From: Pascua guehoae
Lineage: Eukaryota; Basidiomycota; Tremellomycetes; Trichosporonales; Trichosporonaceae
NCBI GenBank assembly: GCA_001600415.1
Contig: BCJX01000013.1
Location: forward strand, 446,753 to 510,752
Length of the DNA stretch: 64,000 nucleotides
Direction of reading: 5' to 3'
Shown: piece after piece, positions 24,641-36,858 of the stretch
How positions within the stretch are numbered: position 1 is the first letter of the stretch
How the letters are laid out: each line of letters begins with the position of its first letter
Notes under the pieces: generated by a model
The model's input: the letters and a program-made list of their open reading frames with translations, nothing else
Databases searched by the model: none
Told to the model about the DNA's origin: nothing
Made by a program: the position numbers and the translations under genes

Positions 24641-26579
24641 TTAGAGCAGTGCGCCAGCGCGCTTGACGCCCAGCTTGATCTCCTGCTTGCGGACGCGCTC
24701 GTGGCGGTCCTGGACGTTGGCAAGACGGTTCTTGACCTCAACCTTGCCGACCTGCTGGATGTGGACGGCGTCGGGGCCGTCGGCGTAGCGGAGGGTACGC
24801 GTGCCGGCGTAGAGCTTGGGGAGGGGCGAGTCCTGCGAGATGCCCTCTGCGCCGTGGACCTGCATTGCGCGGTCGAGAATCTTGAGCGCGACGCTGGGGA
24901 CGACAAACTTGGCCATGCCAATCTCCTTGAGTGCGCCCTTTGCGCCCTTGTCGTCGACGGCCTTGGCGGCCGAGAGGACGAGGAGGCGGGCCTGGTCGAG
25001 CTCTGCGCGCGAGAGGGCAATGTCCTCGAGAATGGTGCCGTGCTCGACGAGCATCTTGCCAAACGTCTTGCGCTGGGGGTTGTTGACGCGCAGGAGGAGC
25101 AGGTCGAGGGCACGCGACGCAACACCGAGCGAGCGCATGCAGTGGTGGAGACGGCCGGGGCCGAGACGCGCCTGGAGCATCTCAAAGCCGCGGCCCATGT
25201 TGCCAGCACCGCCGGCGACGGCAGTGATGGGCACCTCGACGTCCTTGTAGACGACCTCGCAGTGACCCTCGGGTGCGTCGTCGTAGCCAAACACGGTCAT
25301 CGGGCGCACAACCTCGACGCCGGGCAGCTTCGAGTCGACAAAGATGATCGAGTGGCGCTTGTGCTTGGAGGGGTTGGTCGGGTCCGTCTGCGCGACGAGG
25401 ACGTGAACCGAGTTGCGCGGGTCACCGGCGCCCGAGATCCACTGGGGGTTGTCAGCAAGGCCAGCAAAGGGTTTCGGGACGGTTCGAGACGACGACGACC
25501 GAGAACAACAAATGGGGCGCGGCGGATAAAAGTATCGCATCCACTTCCGGGAGTACGAGTTGCCGGCGTGCCGAGGCGAGATGTGCAGGGTCCAACGCTC
25601 GGACCATGTTTTGTACTCACCCACTTGTGGCCGCAGATAATGAGCTTGTCGCCCTTGCGCACGGCCGTCGTGTTGCGGAGGTTGGAGGCATCAGACGACG
25701 CAACTGGAGGGGGTGAGCGTGCCGTCTCTTCATCTCTTGCGGGTCCCGGGTTTCCCCTCTCCGCGCGAGCCCGAGCGCGCCTGTGCCCTTGTGCGAGTGG
25801 TGTTTTCAAACACAACACACATGACGCGGCGCCGGAGCAACCGGTACACTGGAATGGAAGACTCACTGCCGTACTCGGTCATCGAGAACGCCGAGCGGAT
25901 CTTGCCGTCGAGGAGGGGCTGGAGGTACTGCTTCTTCTGCTCGGGGGTGCCGAAGCGGGCAAAGACCTCTGCACGGCGGTCAGTGTATGCTTCAATGGAG
26001 TGGGGAAGGGGCACAGGTTGCGATCCGGTGATCCGGACCTCCGCACACCCGCGTACCACGTACCCATGTTACCGGTGTCGGGAGCGGAGCAGTTCATGGC
26101 CTCGGGCGCAATCGAGCAGTAGCCCGAGAGCTCGGCAATGAGCGCGTACTCGAGGTTGGTGAGACCGGCACCGCCGCCCTCGGCGAGATGCTGGAACTCG
26201 CCGCCCGAGAGCCACAGGTTCCACAGGCCGAGCTCGCGCGCCTTGGCCTTGAGTGCCTCGAGGACGGGGGGGATGGTGTTCCAGCGCGCGGCGCCAGACT
26301 CGGGCAGCTGCTGCTTGAAGAGGGCCTCGGCGGGCATGCAGTGGTCCTGCGCGTGTGAGCAAGAGACAGAAAACACGGCAATCACCGCCGGCGACTTACC
26401 TCGAGGAAGGTGATCATTTTGCTCAGCATCTCGCGGCCCTTGGGGGTGATCTGGTGCTCAATCTGGGAACCGTCAGCCTCGACCCCGGCAATTCATCCCG
26501 TCGACAGCGAGAAAGCATGACGTACAAGAGCCCAGGTTCCCGGGGGAATGTACTGGGTGATGCGGGGGTCGAGGGACAT
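24641..26579 (-). CDS. Acyl-CoA dehydrogenase (ACAD10/11-like), 461 aa
   Basis: Model: six exons, 26579-26526, 26462-26400, 26346-26064, 25968-25867, 25703-25621, 25441-24641. The protein follows the acyl-CoA dehydrogenase order. An all-alpha N-terminal domain holds LGLWNLWLS and LTNLEYALIAELSG. The FAD/substrate loop FSMTEYGIASSDASN is joined across the fourth intron, and the beta domain gives GHKWWISGAGDPRN. The C-terminal helical domain includes LGPGRLHHCMRSLGVA, RKTFGK and QVHGAEGISQDSPLPKLYAGTRTLRYADGPD, which ACAD11-type enzymes share. The reaction is FAD-dependent alpha,beta-dehydrogenation of a fatty acyl-CoA; ACAD11-type enzymes favour long chains and act in peroxisomes or mitochondria. 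No clear N-terminal mitochondrial presequence is visible. The C-terminal GALL is not a classical PTS1. It is divergent from the transketolase-like gene. Confidence 0.93.
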
Positions 26580-28448
26580 GGTTGCTAGTCGACTTTGTGT
26601 GAGAAACGAGTGTGGACAAAGGTGAGTGTCAATGTGGGGGAATGGAGAGAGAAACAGAGCAGAGGTAGGTCGCTTAAGAGGGCGGTGGGTAAACGACAAG
26701 GCCGTAGAGCCTTGGCCCCCGGCCGGCCGTGCCGTGCAGTGCTCTGGTGCTCTCTCTCGCTCGGCTTTGAACGACTGCAACGCTGCATCACTTGCCGGCC
26801 GCGCGCTAGCCGGTCCACACCGAAACGCACGGTCAGCGCCGACAGATTATGAAATCGCCTTGGGTAATCAATATTAAATTACATAATACTCTGCATTAGA
26901 AAGGGGCCAAGCAATGGTAATCAAGTCGGCTCGCAACCGGCGTGTGCCGGGCCGTTGCCGATGAGAGTGTAGCATTTCACGGTTACTTGAGTGTCATTCT
27001 TTTTGCCTGGGGGCACCAGAATGGTCAATCCAGGGCCCCGGCCCCCGGCCCCCGTGCCCCAGACCTCCCTCCACCCTCGATGCAAAGCCAAGCATGCAAG
27101 CACACGTCCACAGTCGCCGCTGCCCATCCGCCCATCGGCCATCTGCAGGCGGCATCAACCGATCAGCCTGGCGTTTGGGCGACAGACCAACCACCATTAC
27201 CTCGTGAGCTCATGAGCCGTTTGCGTCGGTGGGCAGTGGACCAGCGGCCATATCCTTCACCATCCTGAGCGGGAGATTTATGGCTCGACGGCTCGCGAGA
27301 CTGGAAACAGCCGATACCGATATCCGGCATTGGCATACCCCGACGCTGCACGCTAGGCCATCCCCGACGCAGCACGTGCGTGGCCTTGGCTTGGAGCGAG
27401 CACTGGCTGATATTGCGGCAATGACTAAGTGACACCCTTCATGTTCTGATGATGCCAACAGGAGATTGCCGAAGCCAAGCCCAAAATATCCGGGAATGCC
27501 CCCCCACACTACTTGAGCAAGGAAAGGATAGGGTGGCCCGGTAGATCGCTGGCGTGGACGTCCAGAACCGCTAGACGTGGTGAAGGCAGATACATGTATG
27601 CCTTTCAAACCGGGATGGTTGAATAACGAGGCACGCAGGCATTGGGGTTACCTAACCACAGACGCTCGACAATAGGGCGTTCACGGCGCGTGCGGCCCAC
27701 GTGCTGGCTGCACATGCCACATGCTTGCTTGGTCCCCAACATGCCCGGGCCCGACACGACCTGGCCACCAACGCCCCAGCCTAACACATCTGACGTCCAG
27801 CCTTGCAGAGGTCAAAATACTGTAGACTCCCGCGTGTATGCCCATATCAAGCTTGTCACGACCTTTGCAGTCTGACCAGTTTAGTCAAAGAAGTGGGCTG
27901 TATCTACGATATGTGGTGAGGCGAACGCATACGTGTGTTCCCACAGCGCCACTCGGGTGAGCTCGCCCATCGCGATAACATTCACCAAGTTTAAGACAGA
28001 CAGCATTGGAATGGTGGGCCTGATCCAGAAGGGAATGAAAAGCGACCAGCAGTCCCACAGAAAACGTCTTTCTGCCGTTGGTTGGTAACGTTCATTGCGA
28101 CGGCCATTCCTACTATGGCAGGCCGTGTACATGCACATGAGAGGTGTCGAAGGAGCATCTCTGTCATCCTTCAGAGGACACGAAACGATAGTGATAACAC
28201 GAAGGGCGGATGTGTATCGTGTGACTAACACTTTGTGACTGAAACATGTAAGGGTCTTCGCCCGTATGACCGAGTTGCCCGAGCCCAGCCCCAACAACTA
28301 GGAGTCTGACGTCATGCTCGACCATGAACATGGACGCGCAGTTCTCATGCACCGTACGCTAGCCCGTGTCGGTTTTAAAGCCCATCACCGAGGCGACCAA
28401 GATGCATGCCACGCACCACTGTACTCACTGTGCAACACTTTACTCACC
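26580..28448. other. Divergent intergenic region
   Basis: About 1.9 kb between the divergent acyl-CoA dehydrogenase and transketolase-like genes; presumed promoters of both lie here. An AT-rich patch at 26850-26890 stands out. No gene recognised; a minus-strand frame at 27881-28297 has no identifiable domain. Confidence 0.45.
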
Positions 28449-31011
28449 ATGTCTGTCAACGTGGGTGCACGTCCGCGAGGTGCTGGCGGTGGATTGCTGA
28501 TGGGTGCGCAGAAAGTACAAAACTACGACCTGGAAAAGTTCCCCATCGACCTCAAGCAGTACAAGCCCGTGCCGCTTGATGCCAACAAGGACACAAAGCT
28601 CACAGACGAGCAGAAGAAGACGCTGGTTGGTAATCCTTGCTGCGTCCGCGTGCGTATTTGATCAGAGGCTAACCGCTACTAGAAAGCCAACATTGCCCTG
28701 CTGCGCGATACAATTGTCTTTTTCACTGCGACGGGCTCTGCGCGTGGTGTTGCTGGACACACTGGGTAAGTCGTACAAACTTGGGGACTGCCTGGGTCAC
28801 AAGGCTTGCACAGTGCTTTGCAGTCACGTACTGACATGCTTCAGCGGTGCGTTTGACACTGTGCCCGAGGTCGTGATCCTGCTCTCCTTTATTGCCGGCG
28901 ACAAGGACCACAAAAAGTATGTCGACATTCTGTTCGACGAGGCGGGCCACCGCGTCGCGACGCAGTACCTCTTGGCGGCGCTTGACGGCAAGCTCCCCGT
29001 CGAGCAGCTGCTCCAGTACCGCAAGGCCAACTCGAAGCTGCCGGGCCACCCCGAGCTGGGCCTGACACCTGGCGTCAAGTTTTCGTCTGGGCGCCTGGGC
29101 CACATGTGGCCCATGGTCAACGGCGTCGCAATGGCCAACAAGCCCAAGGCGGTGTTTTGTCTGGGCTCGGACGGGTCCGAGCAGGAGGGCGACGACGCCG
29201 AGGCTGCGAGGCTCGCGGTCGCGCAAAACCTCAACGTCAAGCTGTTTATCGACGACAACGACGTGACCATTGCCGGCCACCCGTCCCAGTACCTCAAGGG
29301 CTACTCTGTGGCCAAGACGCTCGAGGGCCACGGCATGAAGGTCCTCAAGGCCGACGGCGAGGACCTTGACGCCCTCTACGCCGCCATCCGCGAGGTCGTC
29401 ACGACCGACGGCCCCGCGGCGGTCGCCGTCAAGCGCAAAATGGCACCCGGTATCAAGGGCCTCGAGGGCAGCCCTCACGCCCACGATGCCGTCAAAGTGT
29501 GAGTATCCAAGTAGTACCAGCAGTTCTCGTGCACGCTCGTTGTAGCCAGCCCCTGACACCAAACGCCAGCGAGCCCGCCATTGCGTACCTCGACGGCCGG
29601 CACCCCAAGTGCGCCGCCATCCTCAAGGCGATCAAGCCTGCCGTCGACGCCACGGCGCTCCAGGGGAGCACCAAGGAAAAGGGCGCGTGCCGTGTCCAGT
29701 TTGGCGAGGCCGTCAACGCCGTCCTCGACAAGACGAGCAAGGAGGACAATGCCGCAAAGGTCGTCGTCATCGACTCGGACCTCGAGGGCTCGACTGGCCT
29801 CAACGGGATCCACAAGAAGCACCCAGAGTATGTCCCCAGCTTGTCCCCAGCTTGTCCCTTGGGCGTCGGCGACGCTGACGCGCCTTTTCAGAGTGTTTGT
29901 GTCGAGCGGTATCATGGAGCGTGGCAACTTTTCCGCAGCAGCAGGCTGGGGTGCGTTCAAGGCCGACCGCCAGGGCGTGTTTAGGTGAGTCCGCCGTGGT
30001 GCTGTGTTCCGTATCTGACACGTTCCACAGCACCTTTTCCGCCTTTTCTGAGATGATCATCTCGGAGCTCACCATGGCGCGCCTCAACTTTGCCAATGTG
30101 CTCACGCACTTTTCGCACTCTGGCGTCGACGAGATGGCCGACAACACTTGGTGAGTGTGAGGCCGGGATTATGCTAACAGTGAAAAGCCACTTTGGTATC
30201 AACCAGTTCTTCCTGGACAATGGCCTCGAGGACGGGTACGAGACGAGGCTCTACTTCCCCGCCGACTGCGTGAGTCGAAACGAGCAGCAGTTTCAGAGAA
30301 CCCACAACTGACCCACCGATACAGTCCCAGATGGATGCGTGAGTCACTGCTGCTGCCATGTCCGGGTACAATGGAACCCCTGCTGACCCTTGCAGTATCG
30401 TCGACAAGGTATTCTACGACCCTGGCCTGCGCTTTGTCTTCTCGACCCGCGCCAAAGTCCCGTGGATCCTCAAGGAGGATGGCTCCAAGTTCTACGGCGA
30501 CGGCTACAAGTTCCAGCCGGGCAAGGACGAGGTGATCCGCAAGGGCACCCAGGGGTACATTGTGACGTATGGCGAGATGGTGTACCGCTCGCTCGATGCC
30601 GTCGAGCGCCTCAAGAAGGACGGCATCGACGTGGGGCTCATCAACAAGCCGACCCTCAATGTCGTTGACGAAGACACGATCAAGCTCGTGGGCAAGAGCC
30701 CGTTCGTGCTCGTCGTCGAGAGCCTCAACCAGAAGACGGGCCTCGGTAGCAAGGTGCGCCACACACAGACCCACTCGGAGACGACGCTGACAAATGACAG
30801 TATGGTACTTGGTTGCTCGAACGCGGCCTCACGCCAAAGTATAGCTACATGTGAGTTTTGGACCAAGGATCATCGTAGAGGAACAGAGCAACTGACGCCG
30901 TACCCCAGGGGTACCACCAAGGAGGGATGCGGCGGCCTGGGCGAGCAGATCCCGTACCAGGGTCTCGCGCCCGACGACATTGTCAAGAAGGTCAAGCAGC
31001 TCGCCAAGTGA
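28449..31011 (+). CDS. Transketolase-family protein, about 663 aa
   Basis: Model: exons 28449-28625, 28683-28765, 28845-29498, 29570-29827, 29892-29984, 30031-30150, 30188-30269, 30325-30338, 30396-30753, 30801-30850, 30909-31011. The thiamine-diphosphate domain has GHTGGAFDTVPE and the metal-binding loop CLGSDGSEQEGDDAEAA..IDDNDVTI, equivalent to the GDG..N motif. The pyrimidine domain carries the catalytic Glu in SSGIMERGNFSAAAG. The C-terminal domain is present up to the KQLAK end. The exact substrate pair cannot be read; this is a fungal transketolase-like type, not the canonical Tkl1 sequence. Points to note: exon 8 is a 14-nt micro-exon, the first intron has an unusual GTTGGT donor, and 28461-28511 looks like an extra in-frame 51-nt intron (GTGGGT...GCAG). 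Removing that piece gives 646 aa. Confidence 0.9.
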
Positions 31012-31521
31012 TTTGCGCGTGGAAACAAGTGGCTTTGTTAAAGTCTGTTGATCAGAGGTGTAAAAGTCAGAAACATACAGTATGCACGTCGTTTTGTTCG
31101 TCACCACCTTAGCTGCTAACGCTGCTACTAGTTTTATGACTGATACGTTTGCAAGTCCTCAGTCGCTAGGCTGCGTTCACGACTTGACGCTTGGTGCAAT
31201 TGCTTGCAGTACTTTCCCACAGTACAACCTTGTCTGAAGCTACTGTATCGCAACAATAACAAGGCCCTTGTCTCAAGTCTCTCCAGCGTTTCTCGAGTCT
31301 CTCTTTGCTCAATCTCATCTTGCCTTATCCTCGCCATATCCCGGTATCTTTCTTACTCTCTCGATTGTTTTCTTCTTTCTTACCTCTCTCATCCTCTTCT
31401 TTCTGCACCTGTCACTCAGTCCAACCGGCCAGCCTTCTCATTCCACCCCGGCCACCACCATCTTCCCTTGCCCTCCGCGCCTTCCCCGGTCGACCCGTAC
31501 ACTCCACCCTCGTGGCCCGTC
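31012..31521. other. Intergenic region
   Basis: 3' flank of the transketolase-like gene and a strongly TC-rich leader (31270-31420) ahead of the acidic-protein gene. Confidence 0.5.
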
Positions 31522-32502
31522 ATGCAGGTTTCTTCAATCCTCACAGACGCTGATCTCAACGGGTTCCCGAAACTGCGCGAGCACAGAGCCGCCAAGACCA
31601 TCCTTGGCCCAACCACGATCGACCCCGCAACGTACGCGGAAATTTGTCGGCTCCAGGCCAAACAGCCGTCTCACTCGGTCGAGGATAAGAAAGTTGTTGC
31701 CATTAACACACTGGCTCATCACGCATACGAAACGTATGACCCCAAGGGGAACACGCAGAGCCGTAAACGGGCTCGCACTGTCGACATAGACGACAGCGAC
31801 AGCAGTGAGGACGACGATGACAGCAGTGAGGACGACGACGACAGCAGTGAGGACGACGACGAGAGCAGTGAAGACGACGACGACAGCAGTGACGACGACG
31901 ACGACAGCAGTGACGACGACGACAACAACAACAACCACAATGTACCGGCAGGGTCGGCTTCGGCCATGTGGAAGCTCCTCCAGAAGGTGGATAAGAAACT
32001 CGACGACATGTCGGCCAAGGTATCCACTGTTGAGATGGAAAACGCTATTGAGCGCGGACGGTGCGTATCCCGTACTGTGTGTCCTGCTTACCCGTTAGTC
32101 GTGCCAACCATGTGGCGTCGACTCTGAGCCGTCCTTGGCAAGCAGTGCGCCGCCGTGCGCCGAGTGATCCCCCCCTCGAGGTGTGTACAACGACTGGATT
32201 CCAAGGACCCTACGCTGACGGAGTGCATAGGTCATCCGCTCAATCAACGACTTGTGCAATCTGAACGATGAGCAGCTCGCTCGTCACGTCAGCCAGCACA
32301 TGGGCGAAGATAGGCCGCAGGAAGCAACCCAGGCGCAGTTCGACCAGGCTACCCGTGTCCACATGCGGTACACCCTTGCACAAGAACTCGGAGTGGTCCT
32401 TAGCGATGTAAGTTGAGTGGGGATCCCGAGAAGAAGCTTGGAATAATGCTGATTGAATAGGGCGACAAACTCCTCATCGGCGGCGGGCCAGGCCAGGCGT
32501 GA
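31522..32502 (+). CDS. Acidic Ser/Asp-repeat protein of unknown function, 279 aa
   Basis: Model: exons 31522-32060, 32099-32180, 32231-32407, 32461-32502. I do not recognise the family. The N-terminal 85 residues include a basic SRKRAR motif, a possible nuclear signal. They lead into about 45 residues of SSEDDDD repeats ending in Asn-rich sequence. Next comes a predicted coiled segment (MWKLLQKVDKKLDDMSAKVSTVEME). The last part holds LCNLNDEQLARHVSQHMGED and a short GDKLLIGGGPGQA end. The acidic tract is built of near-identical 21-nt units. Such tracts are common in histone- or RNA-binding nuclear proteins, but that is only a guess here. The upstream frame is open for 106 more codons, but this ATG is the first after the TC-rich leader that gives ordinary sequence. 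Confidence 0.65.
31801..31923 (+). repeat. 21-bp coding tandem repeat, six units
   Basis: Six head-to-tail copies of an AGCAGTGAGGACGACGACGA-type unit encoding SSEDDDD or SSDDDDD, inside the acidic-protein gene. Confidence 0.9.
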
Positions 32503-35064
32503 GGCGAAACTGGCGGCACTCGACTCGACACACCTTCCTCCCCGTATCGTCCAGCCTCATTCGCCCCGCTGCCCGCTGGCCTTGCTTGACAGCAAATGGC
32601 TGCAACCTCTTCTCATTCCCACCCCAACACTCACATGCATCATCGCACCTCGTGCGTTACATGGACCACATCAACATTACTGCATCGCGCCACCTCCGTT
32701 CACGGCCCTTCCCGAGCCTTTTCCATCCGCACAATGATGTATCATGTATCCTCTCCCCTTGCTTAGCGAAACCCTCTGTAGAGCCAGCAAGGCTGACTGG
32801 CTTCCAAGACCTCCAATGGGTCTGCAGGGATGCCCATATCACTTGGCCTCTAGTCGTCAAACGACGATCACCGTGGCGGTTACTCGACTCTGCCCTGTCA
32901 CCGTACACGTACAAACAAAGTGGCAGCAAAACCCTCGGCCGAGGGTCGTAGCGTTTCACCTTACAAGGCTGTGTACGCACAACGTATCGTGCGCTATTCC
33001 ATTACGGGCGCACGTGGCTTGAACGGCTCGGGAGGGATGACGACCTTGTCGCCACCCGCCCGCGCCGCCCGCAGCCGCCGTGTGCGCGTCATGCTCTCGC
33101 GCATCGCGCGTCGCAAGCGACGCGCTGCGGACGAATTCCACCCACGCCCGCCCCCGCCCATCTCCACGCGAACTCCGGCACAAAACCACGGCTGTGGCCA
33201 TGACAATCGACAGAACCATGACAGCATCGCCGTCAGTCCTTCGGCCCCCGACGCTTCCACAGTGTTTCAGCGGGGGTAAGCCAAAGGATACGCGTTTGTT
33301 TGGATAATTACCAAACCTTATTTTGGTAATGGATGAACACGCTCGTAGCGAGGGGAGCAATCTCGTGGCCTTATCACGGATTGGCAGAGGACGATAAATG
33401 ACGTGTGATACGAATGATTGGGAGTATAATGACGTTGTGGGGTGCAGCGTGGGTCTTTCATGGGCGATGCCGGTGAGGGTACACACGTAGACGGGGCGGG
33501 CCAGGCGCGGAATGAGTGGGGAAAAGAAGAATGCGCGCACGGGCCCCGCGCGACGGGCGACGGACGACGGACGGACTCGGTTCGAGAGACGTGTCAGAAT
33601 CAGATTGTTTGACAGGCACAAGATACGATAGGATGGACAAGAGTGGGTGTTTCCGTAACCCCCGCAGGCCCGCAGTCCCAGTCAAGAGACAGCTTGCCAT
33701 GGGGGACAGATGAGCCACTCCCTGCCTGCAACCGCAGTCTGCGAGCCTTGTTCCGAGCATGAGCGGTGTGTTTTGCATTCCTGCCTGTTTGACTGGTCGG
33801 AAGCGATGGAACATGGTAGGGCTCGACCGTGTGCGGCTAGATTCCACTATTGGGGTCTGGACACCGCCACCCGGACATGATAGGACAGGAATCGCTCTTT
33901 GTGGGCTGGAAACAAGACGAGCACAGCAGTGGGGGCCAAGAAGCGCACAGGCCGAGTTTGGGGCAAAAGTGTGTGTTTAGTGTTTTTTTTTTCTTCTTGC
34001 TGCTGCTTGATCTGTAATCTGATCAGAGCGCGCGGAGCACCATCGCTTAGCTCGTATCTGACACGGCGGGGGGCGTTTGGGGGCCATCTGCATGTTGCAC
34101 CAGCGCATCGCAGTGGGAAACTGGGCCAGAGCTTCTTGGTCACTGGCCTCGGGTCATAGGTCATCGGTCGCTTGGTGGCTTCTTGGCACCGACCCAGAAC
34201 GAGGCAACGCAATGCATGGATGATCGACATTTTTCCTTGTCGAGCTTGCACGATAGGCTCCAACATCGCCGTCATGGCCCAACTCGTGCCGAGACCACGG
34301 CGTCATCGTGGCTGGTGGCCGCGGGTAGTTTTTGGTGGTGGTGGTGGGCCTCAGCTGACCCCACCTGGTCAAGGGACATGGGACCTGCGGGCCTGTGATG
34401 GGCCTGGCAACGGGGCCAGAGGGAGAGGGCATCTGGTCTGCAGTATGGCATGCATGATGGGTGTTACATTGTGGCATCTGTTCGGGGTGGGGGTAGGGCG
34501 TGGGTAGAGGGCCACGTGCCCGAGGATGAGTGTATGGTGTGGATGATGATGGGTTGCTGGCTGGCTGGGGACGGCGATGGGGCCGGACAGAGACAGCGCA
34601 GAGTGACGGCCGTCGGGGTAAAGCGGGTGGGTCCTGGGTGTTGGGTGGATTGAGACATGGGTGTAGCTTGGGTGGATTGCCCTTTTGCCAGTGCCCTTGT
34701 TCCCCAAAGATTCGAATGTGGCACCCAAAGGTCACTTGATGGAACCAGCGTGGGCAGACCACCACCCCAACTACTAAAACCACCCCTCACCTCGCAGCCA
34801 AACAGTCAACTCCCCCTCATCCTCGCAACCTCCTCTTCACCACCTCCCTCCTCCTCACCCACTCTTCTCGCCACTACAGACGACTGCGACTTGACGCCGC
34901 ACACCGCCTGCAACGGTTTCCGACCCATTCTCGGCAATCAAAGCCCCACCGGCTTCGCGCCACCACCCAACCCAACCTCGCTAAAACCCGCCACCCCACA
35001 CATCCCACCGAGGCGAATCCTCTAGCACCCATCTCAACCCCCGCCAACCGGCTCCCAAAAGACA
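32503..35064. other. Long intergenic region
   Basis: About 2.6 kb without a convincing gene. A minus-strand frame near 32994-33260 ends in a protein-like stretch (KVVIPPEPFKPRAPVME), but its upstream part is not persuasive. The right 250 bp are a pyrimidine-rich leader for OLE1. Confidence 0.4.
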
Positions 35065-36858
35065 ATGTCTGCCCCCGCCGCCGCTGCCGCTCCGGCTCCG
35101 GCCAAGGACACAAAGGCCAAGCCTGTCGACTGCAACGACCCCGACTCGACCGACTTTGTCGCCCCGGAGAACTATGTGACCCGCACCGTCGAGAACATGA
35201 AGTGGCTCCCGCCCATTACCCCGGGCACGCTGCTTGAGAACATTCAGTGGATCTCGTTCTTCGCCCTCACCATCCCCCCGGCAATGGCCATCTACGGCCT
35301 CTGCACCACGCCTGTGCAGCTCAAGACGTTTATCTGGAGGTGAGTTTTTGTTGTGGAACATTGAGACGAATACCGGGGATTTCTTTCAAACCACGATTGC
35401 AATAATCAATCGATAATCCCCGAGTTTTTGGATCTCGATCTGTATCTTGTATATTATCATTTTGCTGACCCAATCCCCAGTGTCATCTACTACTTTATCA
35501 CCGGTCTCGGCATCACTGCGGGTTACCACCGCCTTTGGGCGCACCGCTCGTACAACGCGTCCGAGCCGCTCCAGTACTTCCTCGCCATGGCCGGCGCCGG
35601 TGCCGTCCAGGGCTCGATTCGCTGGTGGTCGCGCGGCCACCGCGCCCACCACCGCTACACGGACACCAAGCTCGACCCGTACAATGCGCACGAGGGCTTT
35701 TTCTGGTCGCACGTTGGCTGGATCCTCGTCAAGCCCCGTGGCAAGATTGGTGTCGCCGACATTTCCGACCTGAGCAAGAGCAAGGTTGTCCGCTGGCAGC
35801 ACCGCAACTACCTCACTCTGATTGTCATGTGCGCGCTCGGCATCCCGACGCTTGTTGCCGGTCTCGGCTGGGGTGACTGGTGGGGCGGCCTGTTCTTTGC
35901 CGGTGCCGCTCGCCTCGTCTTTGTCCACCACTCGACGTTCTGCGTCAACTCGCTCGCGCACTGGCTCGGTGAGACGCCCTTTGACAACAAGCACACGCCC
36001 CGCGACCACTTTATCACGGCGCTTGTGACTGTCGGCGAGGGCTACCACAACTTCCACCACCAGTTCCCCATGGACTTCCGCAACGCCATCCGCTGGTACC
36101 AGTACGACCCCACCAAGTGGTTCATCTGGACCATGTCGCAGCTCGGCCTCGCGTCCCACCTCAAGAAGTTCCCCGACAACGAGATTAAGAAGGGCCAGTA
36201 CACCATGAAGCTTCTCCTCCTCGAGGAGCAGTCGCGCACTATTGAGTGGCCCAAGCACTCGAACGACCTGCCCGTCATTTCGTGGGACGACTTCCAGGCC
36301 GAGTCCAAGGAGCGTGCCCTCATTGCCGTCCACGGCTTCATCCACGACTGCTCGAGCTTTATCAACGACCACCCCGGTGGCGCCCACCTCATCAAGCGCG
36401 CCATTGGCACCGACGCCACCGTCGCCTTCTTTGGCGGTGTCTACGACCACTCGAATGCCGCACACAACCTCCTCGCCATGATGCGTGTCGGCTGCCTCGA
36501 CGGCGGCATGGAGGTCGAGACCCTCAAGCTCCAGCGCTCGGCCTCGGCAGAGTCGATGGCCTCGGAAATGTCCGACGCTGCCTCTTCCGCTTCCTCGGTC
36601 TCGGTCCAGTCCATCATGTCCGAGGTCGAGGCCAGCCAGAAGAAGAAGCCCGCATTCCAGCCAGGTGCCATGGTCGCCAACCGCTGGACTCTCGGTGTTC
36701 CCCCCTCGGAGAAGCTCCGCATTGTCAAGCAGCAGCCCGAAATCCGCCCAGGTGTCATTTCCAGGACCGGGTCGATGTCCAACATCGCCTCGCCGTCCCT
36801 CACCCGTGCCACATCGTTCGAGGGCCAGCCTCAGGTCGTGCCCGTCGTCGCGCCTTAA
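35065..36858 (+). CDS. OLE1: Acyl-CoA delta-9 (stearoyl-CoA) desaturase with cytochrome b5 domain, 550 aa
   Basis: Model: exons 35065-35339 and 35481-36858. The enzyme inserts the first double bond into palmitoyl- and stearoyl-CoA at the ER membrane, using electrons from its own cytochrome b5 domain. All three di-iron histidine boxes are present: HRLWAH (residues 108-113), HRAHH (145-149) and GYHNFHH near residue 290. Hydrophobic helices flank them (FFALTIPPAMAIYGL, LIVMCALGIPTLVAGLG). The C-terminal b5 domain shows SWDDFQAES..LIAVHGFIHD and the haem motif HPGG at residue 389. A Ser-rich tail of about 110 residues follows, slightly longer than in budding yeast Ole1. The first intron has a GTGAGT donor and a TTGCTGACCC branch site. 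The start is the first ATG after a pyrimidine-rich leader. Confidence 0.97.

Noticed and set aside
27881..28352. Minus-strand frames with a hydrophobic stretch and a GAGLGQLG segment
   Set aside because: No start or splice context and no family match; the segment is too short to call a nucleotide-binding motif.
32956..33621. Minus-strand frames ending KVVIPPEPFKPRAPVME
   Set aside because: The end looks protein-like, but no plausible upstream exon or start could be joined to it.
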